Both the position numbers and the translations under genes were made by a program. A stretch of 64,000 nucleotides of DNA from Acorus gramineus (taxonomy: Eukaryota > Streptophyta > Magnoliopsida > Acorales > Acoraceae): the NCBI GenBank assembly GCA_030737835.1, contig JAUJYN010000012.1, forward strand, positions 8,865,003 to 8,929,002, read 5' to 3'. How positions within the stretch are numbered: position 1 is the first letter of the stretch; every line of letters begins with the position of its first letter. The notes beneath the pieces were generated by a model. It worked only from the letters and a program-made list of their open reading frames with translations, had not been told where the DNA came from and did not search any database. This document shows positions 22,213 through 33,482 of this stretch, in pieces.

Positions 22213-22402
22213 TGTTAGAATAAAGAAAAGGGAATTATTGTTATTATATTAGAGGAGCCAAAGGGCTCTATTTATAGATACATAGAGGAAACCCTAAAAT
22301 ACAGATAAGGAATCTAGAAAATCTAGGAAACTAATAATAACTAATAATATCACAATAATGATAATAAAGATATAATATTATCCTAATAATGATTCTTTAA
22401 CA
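22213..22402 (-). repeat. 5' LTR of the minus-strand element
   Basis: 190 bp, matching 20459-20648 at every position I compared. It would hold the promoter for minus-strand transcription. Confidence 0.9.
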
Positions 22403-23319
22403 AATATAAATATTATGTGGATCCAGTGTCAATATGCTATTGAGTATTGACAGAATTGACCCGACTGGTTCTGACAGATCCGGACCCATTAGAAGAGTAA
22501 GAAAAACCGAGTGCATTGGCTTTTTCAATGCACGTGCATGATACTGTTGATATACCAATTTAACAAATTTTGGCACGTAGAAAATCATTATTAATAAATG
22601 AATAGGTCACTAAAATTTCTACAAACGTCACGACCATATAGATCAAAAGAAATATAAATACCATAATAATAGATTATAAGGTTAAAAACATGAATAATTC
22701 CATATAAATCTTTGTCAAAGTTAGAACAGATACGTGAATCCTGAAAAACTCTTAAAAATTCATATACGTCCCTCGCATCTATAAAAATTAGCCATAACCC
22801 AACCAATTAGTCATTCATAATATATAACATAAAATGACTAAATTACCCTTAATTTTTTTTTATCTTTTCCAAACAGTATTTCTATGAGAATGAAGAAACA
22901 TAAAAGTTTTATAAGGATAATTTGATCTTTACATGAATTAATTGATCGTTACGATTGTTTATAAGGACTATAAAGTCTATACAATTACAAGGTTTAATTT
23001 TGAATGAAAATTTAACTTAGGGAAGATAATAAAAGTCTACACAAGCCCGTGTGTTTTTTTTTGGGGGGGGGGAGACATGACAAGCAGGGCATGACAACTG
23101 CTGCAAGGTTCACATGGGGGCTCATGTGCCAGCCATTCCACACTGTATCTGAACCAATCAGCATGTGAAATGGCATTTGAGTGAGTCAGTGAGTTGGACC
23201 CATGTTAGAATAATAATTCAGTCTGATACTGTTAGAATAATAATTCAATTTTTTCAGATAGGGAGAGCAAGGACATTGATGGGTAACATGTCAACTAATC
23301 AAATTTGGATTTGATACGT
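22403..23319. other. Intergenic region with a truncated Mutator-like MITE copy
   Basis: About 22680-23050 follows the MITE at 4455-4953 (GTTAAAAACAT start, AAATGACTAAATTACCC and GATTGTTTATA phrases in the same order), but its right end is lost in a T/G run near 23050. No gene is visible elsewhere. Confidence 0.55.
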
Positions 23320-23328
23320 ACACATCAA

Positions 23329-23936
23329 GGGGGCCGTTAAATAAACCCCACAATTTACTCACCCCACCCCTTTTACAAAACCCACCCAATTGATTTTAAA
23401 CAAATTAAAGACCCACCCATTTATATATATGTTTGGATTCATACTCTATCAACCCAACCCCATGCATTTCACTTTTTCTTCTCCCTCTCTTTTTATTCTC
23501 AGGTTCTCCCCCTCCCCCACCGAGGTTTCTCTTCCCCGCCACCGAGTCTCTTCTTCTTCCCCTCTCTATCTGATTTTGTCCCCCTCCTCCATCGAGCTCC
23601 TATTCTCCATCGGATTCCTCCTCTCTCTAATTGATTTTGTCACAAGGTCGTAAGAAGAAGGTGCCACCGATAAGAAAGAGAAGGATATGGGATGGGGAGG
23701 TGAAGAGTGTAAGGGGTGGGTAAGCAGGGAATGGGGTCTAACAGGGTGGGGTCTGTCACATTCCAAAAACAAATTTTACATCTTTTAATGCCCCCCAAAA
23801 AATGGGGGCCATTAATGAAGGCATCAATCATTATGGCATCACTTTTGAAAAACACCTTGGCATCACATTTGAAAATTAAATTTTGCATCTTTCAGTGTGT
23901 GGGGTGAGTATGTAGGGGCTGAAAATAATGACCCCT
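23329..23936. mobile_element. Mutator-like MITE with near-perfect 9-bp TSD
   Basis: 608 bp with GGGGGCCGTTA at the left and the complement of ATGACCCCT at the right, plus inverted internal CTCACCCCAC motifs. The flanking 9-mers ACACATCAA (23320-23328) and TCACATCAA (23937-23945) match at 8 of 9. The centre is pyrimidine-rich. No coding capacity. Confidence 0.7.
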
Positions 23937-23945
23937 TCACATCAA

Positions 23946-24672
23946 TATTCAAATTTAAATATTTTTAAAAATTTTATTTTATACAAATATTTTTTTTGAT
24001 GATTGACATATCTTAAATGTGAATATTAGAAACTATCAATTTATGTGCTAATGATGGTTGATATTATAATAACAATGTTGAAGATTGAATGCAATATTTT
24101 AGAATTTCTTGTCCTTTTCCATAAAAGTGAATCCATGAGTTCCATAAAATTTAAGGATCATGATTATATTAAATTTAATTTAAATAGTATGTAATAATAA
24201 ACTAAGTATGAACTCATTATTTAGAATTTCTCTTTTTTTTCCATTGTCATAGAGAATTCATGGGTTACTTGAAATTTAAGGATCACGGTGACTTTTAAAA
24301 TAACTTAGTGATAAAGTATTTTAATACATATCATATTCAAATATTTTAATAAACATGATATTCATATTTTCGTTTGAATAATTCAAGATATTCAAGTATC
24401 AGACAGTTTTTTATTTTAAATATAAATAATAAATAATACAATATTATTTTCGAATAACTGAAAAACCCAATTTCCCAACGTGTTCTTTTTGAAAATGGTT
24501 GGAGAAATTAAAACTCCTTGAAATTCTCTATCCACTAGTCCTCTTTAGAGTTGGAATATTCAAATATCTTTTTAAATAAATGGACGGTTTACACTGTTGT
24601 ATTTTTCAAACTGAGGATGGTTTGATGTATAGTTACGTGTTGGGAGTTTCAATAGTGCTCAGCTTTACATTA
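23946..24672. other. AT-rich intergenic region
   Basis: Two loosely similar segments near 24110-24160 and 24210-24290 (AGAATTTCTTGTCC... and AGAATTTCTCTTTT..., each leading to AAATTTAAGGATCA) suggest an old direct duplication of about 120 bp. No gene seen. Confidence 0.4.
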
Positions 24673-25160
24673 AGGCATAGTTTGATTATAAAGAGATAAA
24701 TTTTTAAGATAAATTAGTCTAATTTATAGAGATAAAAAAATTATTATTTTTATCTAGATTTGCATTTTGTAATGCTTTTTATTATCTTCAATTTTTATTT
24801 TCTTATCTTCAATCTTGTATTTAAATCACATATGGGATAACTTTAAATTTTTTTAAAAAATATCAAATCTATCATTCCTATTAATGAAGCATTAATATTG
24901 TTTAGTGGAGCACATTCTTTTTTTTTTTTTTCATTTATCTTCTTGGAAAGGGTAATAATAAATGTTATCCCAATTTTATAAAATTGGGATAAAGTCTGGT
25001 CCATCTTTTACCGAGAACAAACTATCCCCATTTTTTATCTCAAAACGTGGACAATTGTTCATACTTTATCCTCATTTTTTTTATGCCATATGAGATATCA
25101 AGTTATTTAACTCAATTTTTTCCTTATTCTAACTCTTTATCCCCATGTCAAACTAGGCCT
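24673..25160. mobile_element. MITE-like TIR element
   Basis: The left end AGGCATAGTTTGATTATAAAGAGATAA is inverted at the right end (complement of TTATCCCCATGTCAAACTAGGCCT). The interior is AT-rich, without coding. The target duplication is unclear. Confidence 0.6.
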
Positions 25161-25262
25161 AAATGGTTTCTAGAAGACCCACAGTGTCTTATCAAAATGA
25201 CTGATAAGATATTGTATTGGAGAAGAACATGGGTTAGAATAAACGGGGATAAGATGGAATAT

Positions 25263-25697
25263 CCTCAAAATTGTGTTTGAAAATAATGGAATAAATGAGA
25301 ATTTGTATGTCATAATAAATTAGTATAAAGTGGTATATGGATTCCAACCAACCTTTTGAATTAAATTATTTCAGGTTATTCAACTCAAAAGAATATGTGC
25401 GTCCACTGTCAAATCAACTATCATCATCTCTTATAAATCAATAATCAAATCAACTATCATCATTTTTTCATTCTTTATAAATCATTATCCATATCTTATT
25501 CACATATTATTTAAACAACAAAAACTTTATTCTAATAATTGATTTGACAGTGGACCCACGTATTCTTTTAGGTTGAGTAATCTGAAATAATTTAATTTTA
25601 AGGGTTGGCTAGAATATATCCATACAACATTTTATACTAATTAATTCCGACATACATATTCTCATTTATTCCAGCCTTCCAAACACCCATTTTGAGA
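25263..25697. mobile_element. Foldback MITE with about 150-bp arms
   Basis: Left arm about 25263-25415 and right arm about 25545-25697 are inverted copies, sharing GGAATAAATGAGAAT, AATTAGTATAAA, AAATTATTTCAG and GTCCACTGTCAAATCAA in reverse order. A CATCAACT-type short direct repeat fills the loop. Weak similarity may extend beyond both arms to about 25230 and 25748. Confidence 0.7.
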
Positions 25698-25963
25698 CTA
25701 TTTCAACTAATTTCCACTTATTATGGGCCCTATTGTCGAACCAAACGGGGGCTAAAAGAATTAAGATTTAAGACTTGATAATTATGCAAATTTTTTTAAA
25801 TTTTATTATATTTTTTATAAATCAATTTTCATCATTTTTTTATCTTTTATAAATCTTTATTCACATATTCTTTCCATTTTATCCAAACAAAAAAACTTTT
25901 TTATTATATTTTCTAATTAGAATAATTCAAAACGATGAATTCTCATTAGTTGTTACAAAGAAT

Positions 25964-26807
25964 TGTTGGATACTTTCAAATTTGAATTCAAATTGTTTGG
26001 GTTTTAGTGGTCCCCCCATGAGAAGATGAAAGTGATCATTTTCTTTAGTCCTACATTGGTTGTTTGTAAAAGGTTTTGAGTGTTTATAAGGAGAGCTCAA
26101 TCTGCTCTAGTGAAGTCTTTTTGATGGACACCTTATGGTAGACCTCTGATGCGGGGTGGTGCGAAGCACCACTCGCACCACCCCGCGCGTCACGCGTGTG
26201 CGTATTGGGCGTTTTAGGGCCCACTTCAAAGCACATTTCTTTCAACTTCTTGTTGACCCAGCTTTTATTCAGAGATACAGGCTCTACCAAAAAATTGGAA
26301 TGGATCCGCAGCCTCAGGGTTCCAAAGGAATTTAAATTTATATTCACCAAGGAATGCCATTGGAAGGAATCCATCTCGTGATGGACGATCTGGACCACAC
26401 GATCACGTGAAAATGGTGGACCACCGATCGGACGATTGCTGTAACTCCCCATTTATGAAAGCGTGTCTCATTTGAATGAAAAGGAACTATGTTGCATATA
26501 AATTGAGACCCTTAGATCCAAATCAAATAACAACAACCACCCATCTTCTTTTTCTCTTTCATTACGAGGTAGCATTATCAACCCCTTCAAACAGAGAATT
26601 CCAAGAAGTTGAAACAGAGAGTCCACACTCTATTTTCAACAACAACATGCAAGTTTCATTGTATCTTGAAGACGGTATTTCATAATCCCATCATGTACTC
26701 GCGGTTCTGACCAGAACAGGAGAAATCTGTCTAAAAACATTTAACACAGTTGATTCTTAAAACACTCGCATCTATTCTGTCTCCTTTCATTGTCCCCATT
26801 TCCAACA
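25964..26807. mobile_element. Probable solo LTR of a Copia-like retrotransposon
   Basis: Begins TGTTGGA and ends TCCAACA, inverted LTR-type termini with TG/CA ends. Flanking 5-mers AGAAT and GGAAT match at 4 of 5. It holds an AGTCCTACATTGG box, a GGAGAGCTCAATCTGCTCTAG segment and a GC-rich GCGGGGTGGTGCGAAGCACCAC hairpin. No second LTR, primer-binding site or polyprotein is nearby, so a solo LTR left by recombination is the best reading. Confidence 0.6.
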
Positions 26808-27372
26808 GGAATTCCTTATAACAGATGACATAGGACTGCCGCTGCCCGGTGCTTTGCATGATATTTACTCAACCAAAAAAAGGGGCCATGAAAGAAAGCT
26901 GTCTCCAACGCAGAACACCACATAATGTACTGTATGATTCATTTATTCTTCTTTTATGAATTCTGCCTTTCTTTTCGGAAGTTTGGATTTTCAGTCGGAT
27001 AGGTGTGGATCATGTCGAGTCAATTACGTGATTCTATTAACTTTTCCTTACTCGGTGAAGCTTCCAAAATCTCTTTCGAAAGAGCAATTTGTTCATGAAA
27101 AAAAGGAGCAATATAAATGTGGCTTGTTTGTCTCGAGTCTCTCTTACACATGGTCCCCGAAAATAGTTCACGTAACATAATCATTCGGTGTGATATATAT
27201 TTATAACAATTAGAATATATATATCTTATTAAAAAAAAATTATTTTATATTAGTTAAAAGATAGATTTATTCGATTCGAATAAGGGTGATGATACACATT
27301 TTTCTTTTATCAAAACATGTCTTATGAGATGGTGTTTATTATTTTTAAAAATTAAAACATGTGGGACTATTA
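26808..27372. other. Intergenic region, no gene identified
   Basis: 26956-27180 is an open stretch of 74 codons of moderate composition that I do not recognise. No splice context, promoter or family motif supports it as a gene. Confidence 0.4.
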
Positions 27373-27380
27373 ATCTATCC

Positions 27381-28141
27381 TGCCTGTCAACGGGTCGGGT
27401 CCAGACCCGGACCCGATCGACCCGGATCCGATTACACGTGTAATATATCTGATCCGAATTGGACCTGACCCGGCGGACCCGAACAAACAAACGGGTCGGG
27501 TCCGGGTCCACTCCGCCCCGACCCGTTGGACCCGACTATTTTTTTTTAATATATATATTATCAGACCATTAGTATTAGTTGATACATAATTTTATTTCTT
27601 ACTTAACTTATTTTTGTATCTACAAGTTCATAAATCATAATCATAACAAGCCTATAAATCGGTTTGCTTTGGACAATTAACTTATTAGCATTTGAATTTG
27701 TATGATTAATTAGTTTGTTGCATGATTTATGTTTATTATTTAGGTTAATATATTAGTATTTATTGTTTTGAATGTTGTTTAGGTTAATATTGTTTTAAAT
27801 GTTGTTTAGATTAGTTATATTTATTATTTAGGTTAATATGTTTTTATGTTAGTGATTATTATTTTGGATGTTGTTTAATAATTCATTTACTTCTTTTGAA
27901 TTGTATAAAATTATATTCAAACATAGTCTCATTAACAATAATGTTTTATTACAAAAAATTTCAAATAGAATGATAAGACAAACAAATACATGAGCTCTTA
28001 TTTTATTTTTTTTTACCCAACCATCCGGGTCGGGTCGGACCCGAACCCGACCCGGGTCCGACAGGTCCAGGTCCGGGTCCACATTTCTCCGGACCCGTCG
28101 GGTCCTGGGTTGGACCGGGACCCGACCCGTTGACAGGCCTA
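27381..28141. mobile_element. hAT-like MITE rich in GGGTCGGGTCC/GACCCGGACCC motifs
   Basis: 761 bp. Inverted ends share CCTGTCAACGGGTCGGGTC (27383 onward at the left, complement of 28122-28140 at the right). The flanking 8-mers ATCTATCC (27373-27380) and GTCTATCC (28142-28149) match at 7 of 8. Terminal zones are arrays of GGACCCGACCC-type motifs around an AT-rich core. No coding. Confidence 0.8.
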
Positions 28142-28149
28142 GTCTATCC

Positions 28150-29555
28150 CCCCATTATTCTTGTCTCATATGTAGAAAAAAAGGAAAAAATTTAAATAAC
28201 TTCATGTAAATTGCTTGAAATCCATATCTCTCTGACTTTTTCTAAAGTGCATAATACTCTCTGAAAATACATATGTAAATCTAAATAAATCTTAAACTTT
28301 CGTTGATAGATGAAAAACATTATGCGAATATTATGTTTGTTAGTTCTATATGAAAACACAGTATATAAAAAATCCTCTATAATTTGTTAAAAAGTCACAA
28401 AAAATCTTCATAAATGATTATTTTATACATTTGAATAGAGTTTTATAATCTATATGAAGAGATAAAATTATTATTTATAGATGATTTTTCACATTTTTAA
28501 TACATTATAGAGTGTTTTTGATATACTATTTTTCCAGTAAGTCTTAACCAAATAAGATATTTAATGAATAATTTTACTCTTTCAACAAAAATTTAATTCA
28601 GATGATTATTTATATTTACATAACTATTGTGCAAGGTTACATAGATTTCATGCCGTTTATAAAAAACATACGCCAACCTCATTTTATTTCGGATGGACAC
28701 GTTGAATAAATATAAAAAACAAAGTGGTTGGTGTTGCCTTTTAGTGGACACAAAAAAGAAATCCAGTTGTTCATGACTAATAAACCATGTCATGCACGTA
28801 ATCTTTTATTTATTTATTTATTAAAATCCAATTTAGCACAGTCGAGTGTAGTTTAAGTGATGACGTATTGGATGACTCAATCAATCTCTTATGAAAGGCT
28901 CACATTTTTTAAAATTAACATTAAAACTCACATGCTATGTCAGGCGTGTGAAGTAACATGTAATCAATACTTTATCGGAAATTAAGGGACGTTTGTTTTC
29001 AGAGTAAAGTTTAAAATAAATAAAAATTAATTAAAATAATCTTAAAATAAGTATTTAAAAAATTGAAATAAATAAAAAACTGTATGTTAAAATTAACTGA
29101 CATATAGTGATACATATATTTCAATTAACCACTCGAATTAATTATTCTAGATTATTCAACCTAAAAGAATATATGGATTCATAACTTTTTATAAATCAAC
29201 TATCATAATTTTTTCAACTTTTATAAATCTTTATCTAATTTTATTCACATTTTATTTAAATAAAAAAAATATTATTATTAAAATTTTTAAATAAAAATTA
29301 TCTAAAACACAATCAAATATAAAATTATTTTATTTTTATTTATACTATAATATAATAGCTGTAAACCACAAAAAAAAAAAAAAAAAAAAAAACAATTAGA
29401 TTGGATTTAATAAACAAACCCGAGAGTTGTGATATGACATACACCCGAAATCAGTTTCAAAAATGTTCTTTGATTCTCTGTATTTGTAACGGTCACGAGA
29501 GAGGCTCGCAATTTCCCAATACAAAATGCCATTGAAACACAAAAACAAATTAAAA
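28150..29555. other. AT-rich intergenic region
   Basis: No gene seen. The 29080-29320 part shares the CACTCGAATTAATTATTCTAGATTATTCAACC and ATAAATCAACTATCAT phrases with the foldback MITE at 25263-25697 and is probably a degenerate relative. An A-run occupies about 29370-29391. Confidence 0.45.
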
Positions 29556-29985
29556 TTAATTAAATGTCCCCATGATCACTCATAAATTATTTTTAAGTCC
29601 CTATAAGTTTTCAAGTATCTTTTTAAGTCTCCAGAGTGATGAAAAATTATATTTAGGTCATTGAAAATGAATGTTGTTAGTCTGTCTGTCAAAAATATTG
29701 AAATACTCATCACCGCCTATTAATATTTTGCAAATGTTAATAATGTACTAGAAATTGAAAAGTGTAAAAGTGTATTAAAAAATACTTAATAATATATTAG
29801 GAGTGTTAACAGTGTGATGAAAAAATTGACCGAGGGGTATTTTCAGTATTTTTGACAGACACAATAATAATATCCAATTCAAGGGACTTAAATATAATTT
29901 TTTATCGCCTCAAGAACTAAAAAAGCTTAAAATATTTCAGAAAACTAAAAATAATTCTCGAATGATCACGGGGACCGCTAATTAA
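29556..29985. mobile_element. TIR element abutting the KCS promoter
   Basis: Left arm (29556 to about 29715) and right arm (about 29835 to 29985) are inverted over about 150 bp, sharing GTCCCC(A/G)TGATCA, AAAAATTATATTTA and GTCTGTCAAAAATA. The right end stops 20 bp before the predicted KCS TATA box at 30005, so the insertion sets the proximal promoter boundary. Confidence 0.75.
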
Positions 29986-30004
29986 GTTTTCCAAAAATAA
30001 AAAA

Positions 30005-30010
30005 TATAAA
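30005..30010 (+). promoter_or_regulatory. Predicted TATA box of the KCS gene
   Basis: TATAAA embedded in an A-rich stretch, about 30 bp before the start of a CT-rich leader-like region. Supported only by position. Confidence 0.4.
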
Positions 30011-30035
30011 AAAAAATCTGAGTTTCCAATTTAAA

Positions 30036-31955
30036 AACACACACAGACTCTCTCTTTTTTCCCAACTTTTATTCTCTTCGAAAATCGATTCCGTCCTTGT
30101 TGGGTTCATACGATCCTCCTTGGAATCAACGACAGCCGTTGATTTCACCGGAGTGAACCGGCTGAGACTACGGTCAAACCCATCCATCGCCGCCCACACT
30201 CCTCTCTCTCTCTCTACAACACATTTTAAGGTTGTCTCTCCTTCTCTTTCGTCGTGTCTCTCTCCACCATCCAAAACAAAACACAAAGAGAGCCTCCACA
30301 AAGCGAATCCGCAGAATCCGCTCAATCAGAAGGGGGAAAACCCAAAAAGAGGCCCTCTTTGTAGATTGGCGAGCGATTTCGAGGTTGGTTTTTCTGATTT
30401 TTTTTTAAAAAAAAATCGATTTTGGATTATGGGATCTGGGTTTCATATGGGTCTTGTCGTTCGGATTACTTTTTTTGATGGGTTGTGATTTTTGGAGGTT
30501 TTTTTTGTGTGGGTTGTTGTGCTTGAGGAGAATCTTTTAATGAATGTTGGATATTTTGGGGTTTATGTGTTTTCTTGGATCTGGTTTTTCGACAAAATGT
30601 GATTTTTTTTCAAGTGGGTTTGTCGCAATGTGTTTGTGATCTATTTGCGGATTTTAATTTTTTTGGATTTCTTTTAGGGATTTTGATTGTGATTTCTAAA
30701 CTGGGATGTGTTCAATACATGTTTTTTTTTTTCCAAAAAAAAAAAAAAATCATGGGGGGAGTACTGTTTATGAATTTGAACTTTTTAGGGAAGAAGACCA
30801 GTTTTGCCTCCTTTTTTTTCATAAACTTGTTTAGTCTGATTTTTTTGTCTCAATGGATTGCAGACCTTTTTTTGATGGGGGTATAGTTCAGAGATTTGAT
30901 CCTTCTTGTGAAAACTTGTGTTTGTTTTTTTGCCCTTTTTTTTTAATTGGAAACCATTCTTTGGGTCTTTGTATTATTAGATCTTGATTCATTGGATTTA
31001 TCAGATCTTGATTCCTTGTATTATTTGATTCTTTGTGTCTTGTCTTGTTTTCATATCTCTCTTCTCACTAATTTTATTGCTATTCCTTTTTTTTTTTCAA
31101 AAAAATATTGTTTTTCCCCCCTTCTTGGTTCACAGTTAAAAATTCCTCAATTTGGGGCTTGATCATTTCAATGTGTTATGGATCTGTTTATTGGATGAAA
31201 AAGAATTTGGATTTGGATTTTTTTTTTCTTTATGACCACTCTACTTATATATTGTCCCTTCATCCCTTATGCAGGAGCTCTTGGGATCTTCACTGGTTTT
31301 TGCTTGGAGAAAGGCAGTATTTCTTGCTGTTAGGCACTGAAAGGAGATCAGTGGGATTCCATTTTTGAGGTAATTGCAAAATCTCTCCTTTTCATCTTCT
31401 TAAAATCCAAATATGAATTGTTTCTCGATGTTCGGAACAAATTTCAAGAAAATAAAATCATAAAAACTTACTTTTACTAGCTTTTACACAAAACCCATTT
31501 TGTTGTTTTAGTGCATAAAACCAAAAGCTAAATTTTCAAAAAATCCATTTGGAATCGATTGAAAACTGATTTTGCAAAAGCAGAATCAGTTTGACAATAG
31601 GACATCGTCCACTTTCATCACCAGAAATATGAGCCATCTTCTTGGGTGTTTTTTTTTCGGGGGCGAGGGAGATTGTTTTGGATCACTTTCAAGTTTTCAA
31701 CACTAAAGAAATGAGAAACATCACCTTCAATACCAAGAACTATTAAATTTGACTTTCTTATGATCCCACCAAACCAAACTCACATGAAAAGGCAAATATC
31801 AATACATTCCCATTTATAATTGTAACATCACTTTCAACAACCATCCTTGTTACATGAAAAAAAAAAACCTTCCACTCTTCCTTCCTGTGATTCTTGTATC
31901 ATTTATTCACACATACCCTGATTTCATCTTTCTTTTGATCCCTGCAGCTTCGGCG
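30036..31955 (+). other. 5' untranslated region of the KCS gene with two introns
   Basis: A CT-rich leader exon ends at a donor after 30383 (CGAG|GTTGGT). A second non-coding exon, 31275-31369, lies between TGCAG and TTTGAG|GTAATT, and a TTTGATCCCTGCAG acceptor at 31947 leads into the ATG exon at 31948. The first intron (30384-31274) is T-rich throughout, as plant introns are. These exons are inferred from splice consensus only. Confidence 0.6.
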
Positions 31956-33482
31956 ATGTCGCAACAACCTCTCCTCCGGTCACCCTCTCGAATGCTCCCC
32001 GACTTCAAGCAATCAGTCAAACTGAAGTACGTGAAGCTCGGCTACCACTACCTCATCACCCATGGCATGTACCTCTTCCTCTCCCCTCTCCTCTTCCTCA
32101 TCGCAGCCCAGCTCTCCACCTTCTCTATTCAAGACCTTCATGACCTCTGGGATCACCTCCGCTTCAACCTCATCTCCGTCATCCTCTGCTCCACCCTCCT
32201 TGTCTTCCTCACCACCCTTTACTTCCTCACTCGCCCTCGCCCAGTCTACTTGGTCGACTTCTCTTGTTACAAGCCTGAAGAGGCTCGCAAATGCACCCGC
32301 CAAATCTTCATGGAGCGATCTCGCTTGACGGGCAGTTTCACCAAAGAGAATCTGGATTTCCAAAGGAAGATCCTTGAGAGGTCTGGTCTAGGCGAACACA
32401 CTTACCTCCCCGAAGCTGTCCTCAACATGCCCCCGAATCCATGCATGGCCGAGGCTCGCAAGGAGGCCGAAACAGTCATGTTTGGCGCCTTAGACCAGCT
32501 CTTTGAGAAGACAAAATTGAAGCCCAAAGATGTTGGGATTCTCATAGTGAATTGCAGCTTGTTCAACCCGACCCCCTCACTCTCTGCCATGATCATCAAC
32601 CATTACAAGCTGAGGGGAAACATCATAAGCTACAACTTAGGAGGGATGGGTTGCAGCGCGGGTCTAATCTCCATTGATCTCGCAAAGGATCTTCTTCAAG
32701 TCCATCCCAACTCATACGCCTTGATAATCAGCATGGAAAACATCACTCTCAATTGGTATTTCGGGAACGACCGATCGATGCTTGTTTCCAACTGCTTGTT
32801 TCGAATGGGTGGTGCTGCAATTCTATTATCTAACAAGGGGTCTGACCGAAGACGATCAAAGTATCAGTTGGTCCACACTGTTCGGACCCACAAAGGCTCT
32901 GACGACAAGTGCTTCAGCTGTGTCACACAAGAGGAGGACTCTGAAGGAAAGATTGGTGTTTCCCTCTCCAAGGACTTAATGGCGGTAGCCGGAGATGCGT
33001 TGAAGACCAACATCACCACCTTGGGTCCTCTAGTTTTGCCCATGTCAGAACAGTTGCTCTTCTTCACTACATTGGTGGGGAGGAAGCTATTCAAGATGAA
33101 GATCAAGCCTTACATCCCAGATTTCAAACTCGCTTTCGAGCACTTCTGCATCCATGCCGGAGGAAGAGCTGTGTTGGATGAGCTTGAGAAGAACCTGCAG
33201 TTGTCGGAATGGCACATGGAGCCATCGAGGATGACATTATACAGGTTCGGGAACACTTCAAGCAGCTCACTTTGGTATGAGTTGGCCTACTCAGAAGCTA
33301 AAGGAAGGATCAGGAGGGGTGATCGTACATGGCAGATTGCGTTTGGTTCAGGTTTCAAGTGCAACAGTGCAGTGTGGAGGGCATTGAGGACCGTCAATCC
33401 TGTGAAGGAGAGGAATCCATGGATGGATGAGATTGATCAGTTTCCAGTGGATGTACCAAGGATCTCCTCGATTTCGACTTAG
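31956..33482 (+). CDS. KCS11: 3-ketoacyl-CoA synthase, KCS11-like
   Basis: An uninterrupted 508-aa reading frame. KCS enzymes in the endoplasmic reticulum condense malonyl-CoA with long-chain acyl-CoA, the rate-setting step of very-long-chain fatty-acid elongation for waxes, suberin and sphingolipids. The N-terminal [22 protein letters not shown] segment and two hydrophobic helices (roughly residues 35-60 and 75-100) are typical. Cys233 in GGMGCSAG, His400 in CIHAGGRA and Asn433 in RFGNTSSSS form the expected triad with normal spacing (167 and 33 residues). The frame is open for 34 codons upstream, but the start at MSQQP is preferred because a splice acceptor lies between. The sequence is closest in my memory to Arabidopsis KCS11. 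The gene is complete and probably functional. Confidence 0.93.
   Translation: MSQQPLLRSPSRMLPDFKQSVKLKYVKLGYHYLITHGMYLFLSPLLFLIAAQLSTFSIQDLHDLWDHLRFNLISVILCSTLLVFLTTLYFLTRPRPVYLVDFSCYKPEEARKCTRQIFMERSRLTGSFTKENLDFQRKILERSGLGEHTYLPEAVLNMPPNPCMAEARKEAETVMFGALDQLFEKTKLKPKDVGILIVNCSLFNPTPSLSAMIINHYKLRGNIISYNLGGMGCSAGLISIDLAKDLLQVHPNSYALIISMENITLNWYFGNDRSMLVSNCLFRMGGAAILLSNKGSDRRRSKYQLVHTVRTHKGSDDKCFSCVTQEEDSEGKIGVSLSKDLMAVAGDALKTNITTLGPLVLPMSEQLLFFTTLVGRKLFKMKIKPYIPDFKLAFEHFCIHAGGRAVLDELEKNLQLSEWHMEPSRMTLYRFGNTSSSSLWYELAYSEAKGRIRRGDRTWQIAFGSGFKCNSAVWRALRTVNPVKERNPWMDEIDQFPVDVPRISSIST

Larger units (their letters stand above)
20459..22402 (-). mobile_element. Non-autonomous LTR retrotransposon (LARD/TRIM type), young insertion
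   Basis: Two 190-bp direct repeats (20459-20648 and 22213-22402), identical as far as I can read, start TGTTAGAA and end CTTTAACA on the plus strand. Read on the minus strand, the first LTR is followed at once by TGGTATCAGAGCC, the standard plant tRNA-iMet primer-binding site, and the other LTR is preceded by a purine tract, so the element is minus-oriented. The 1564-bp interior encodes no gag or pol and consists of GC-rich, repeat-built sequence unlike its AT-rich surroundings. The flanking 5-mers ACTAT and AATAT differ at one base. Identical LTRs imply a recent insertion. Movement would depend on proteins from another element, which is inference. The family is unknown to me. Confidence 0.9.

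Noticed and set aside
26956..27180. 74-codon frame with possible organelle-like flavour
   Set aside because: I could not match it to any plastid or mitochondrial gene I know, and it has no promoter or splice support.
31854..31955. 34-residue N-terminal extension of KCS
   Set aside because: A good splice acceptor at 31947 precedes the family-typical start; the extension is intron sequence.
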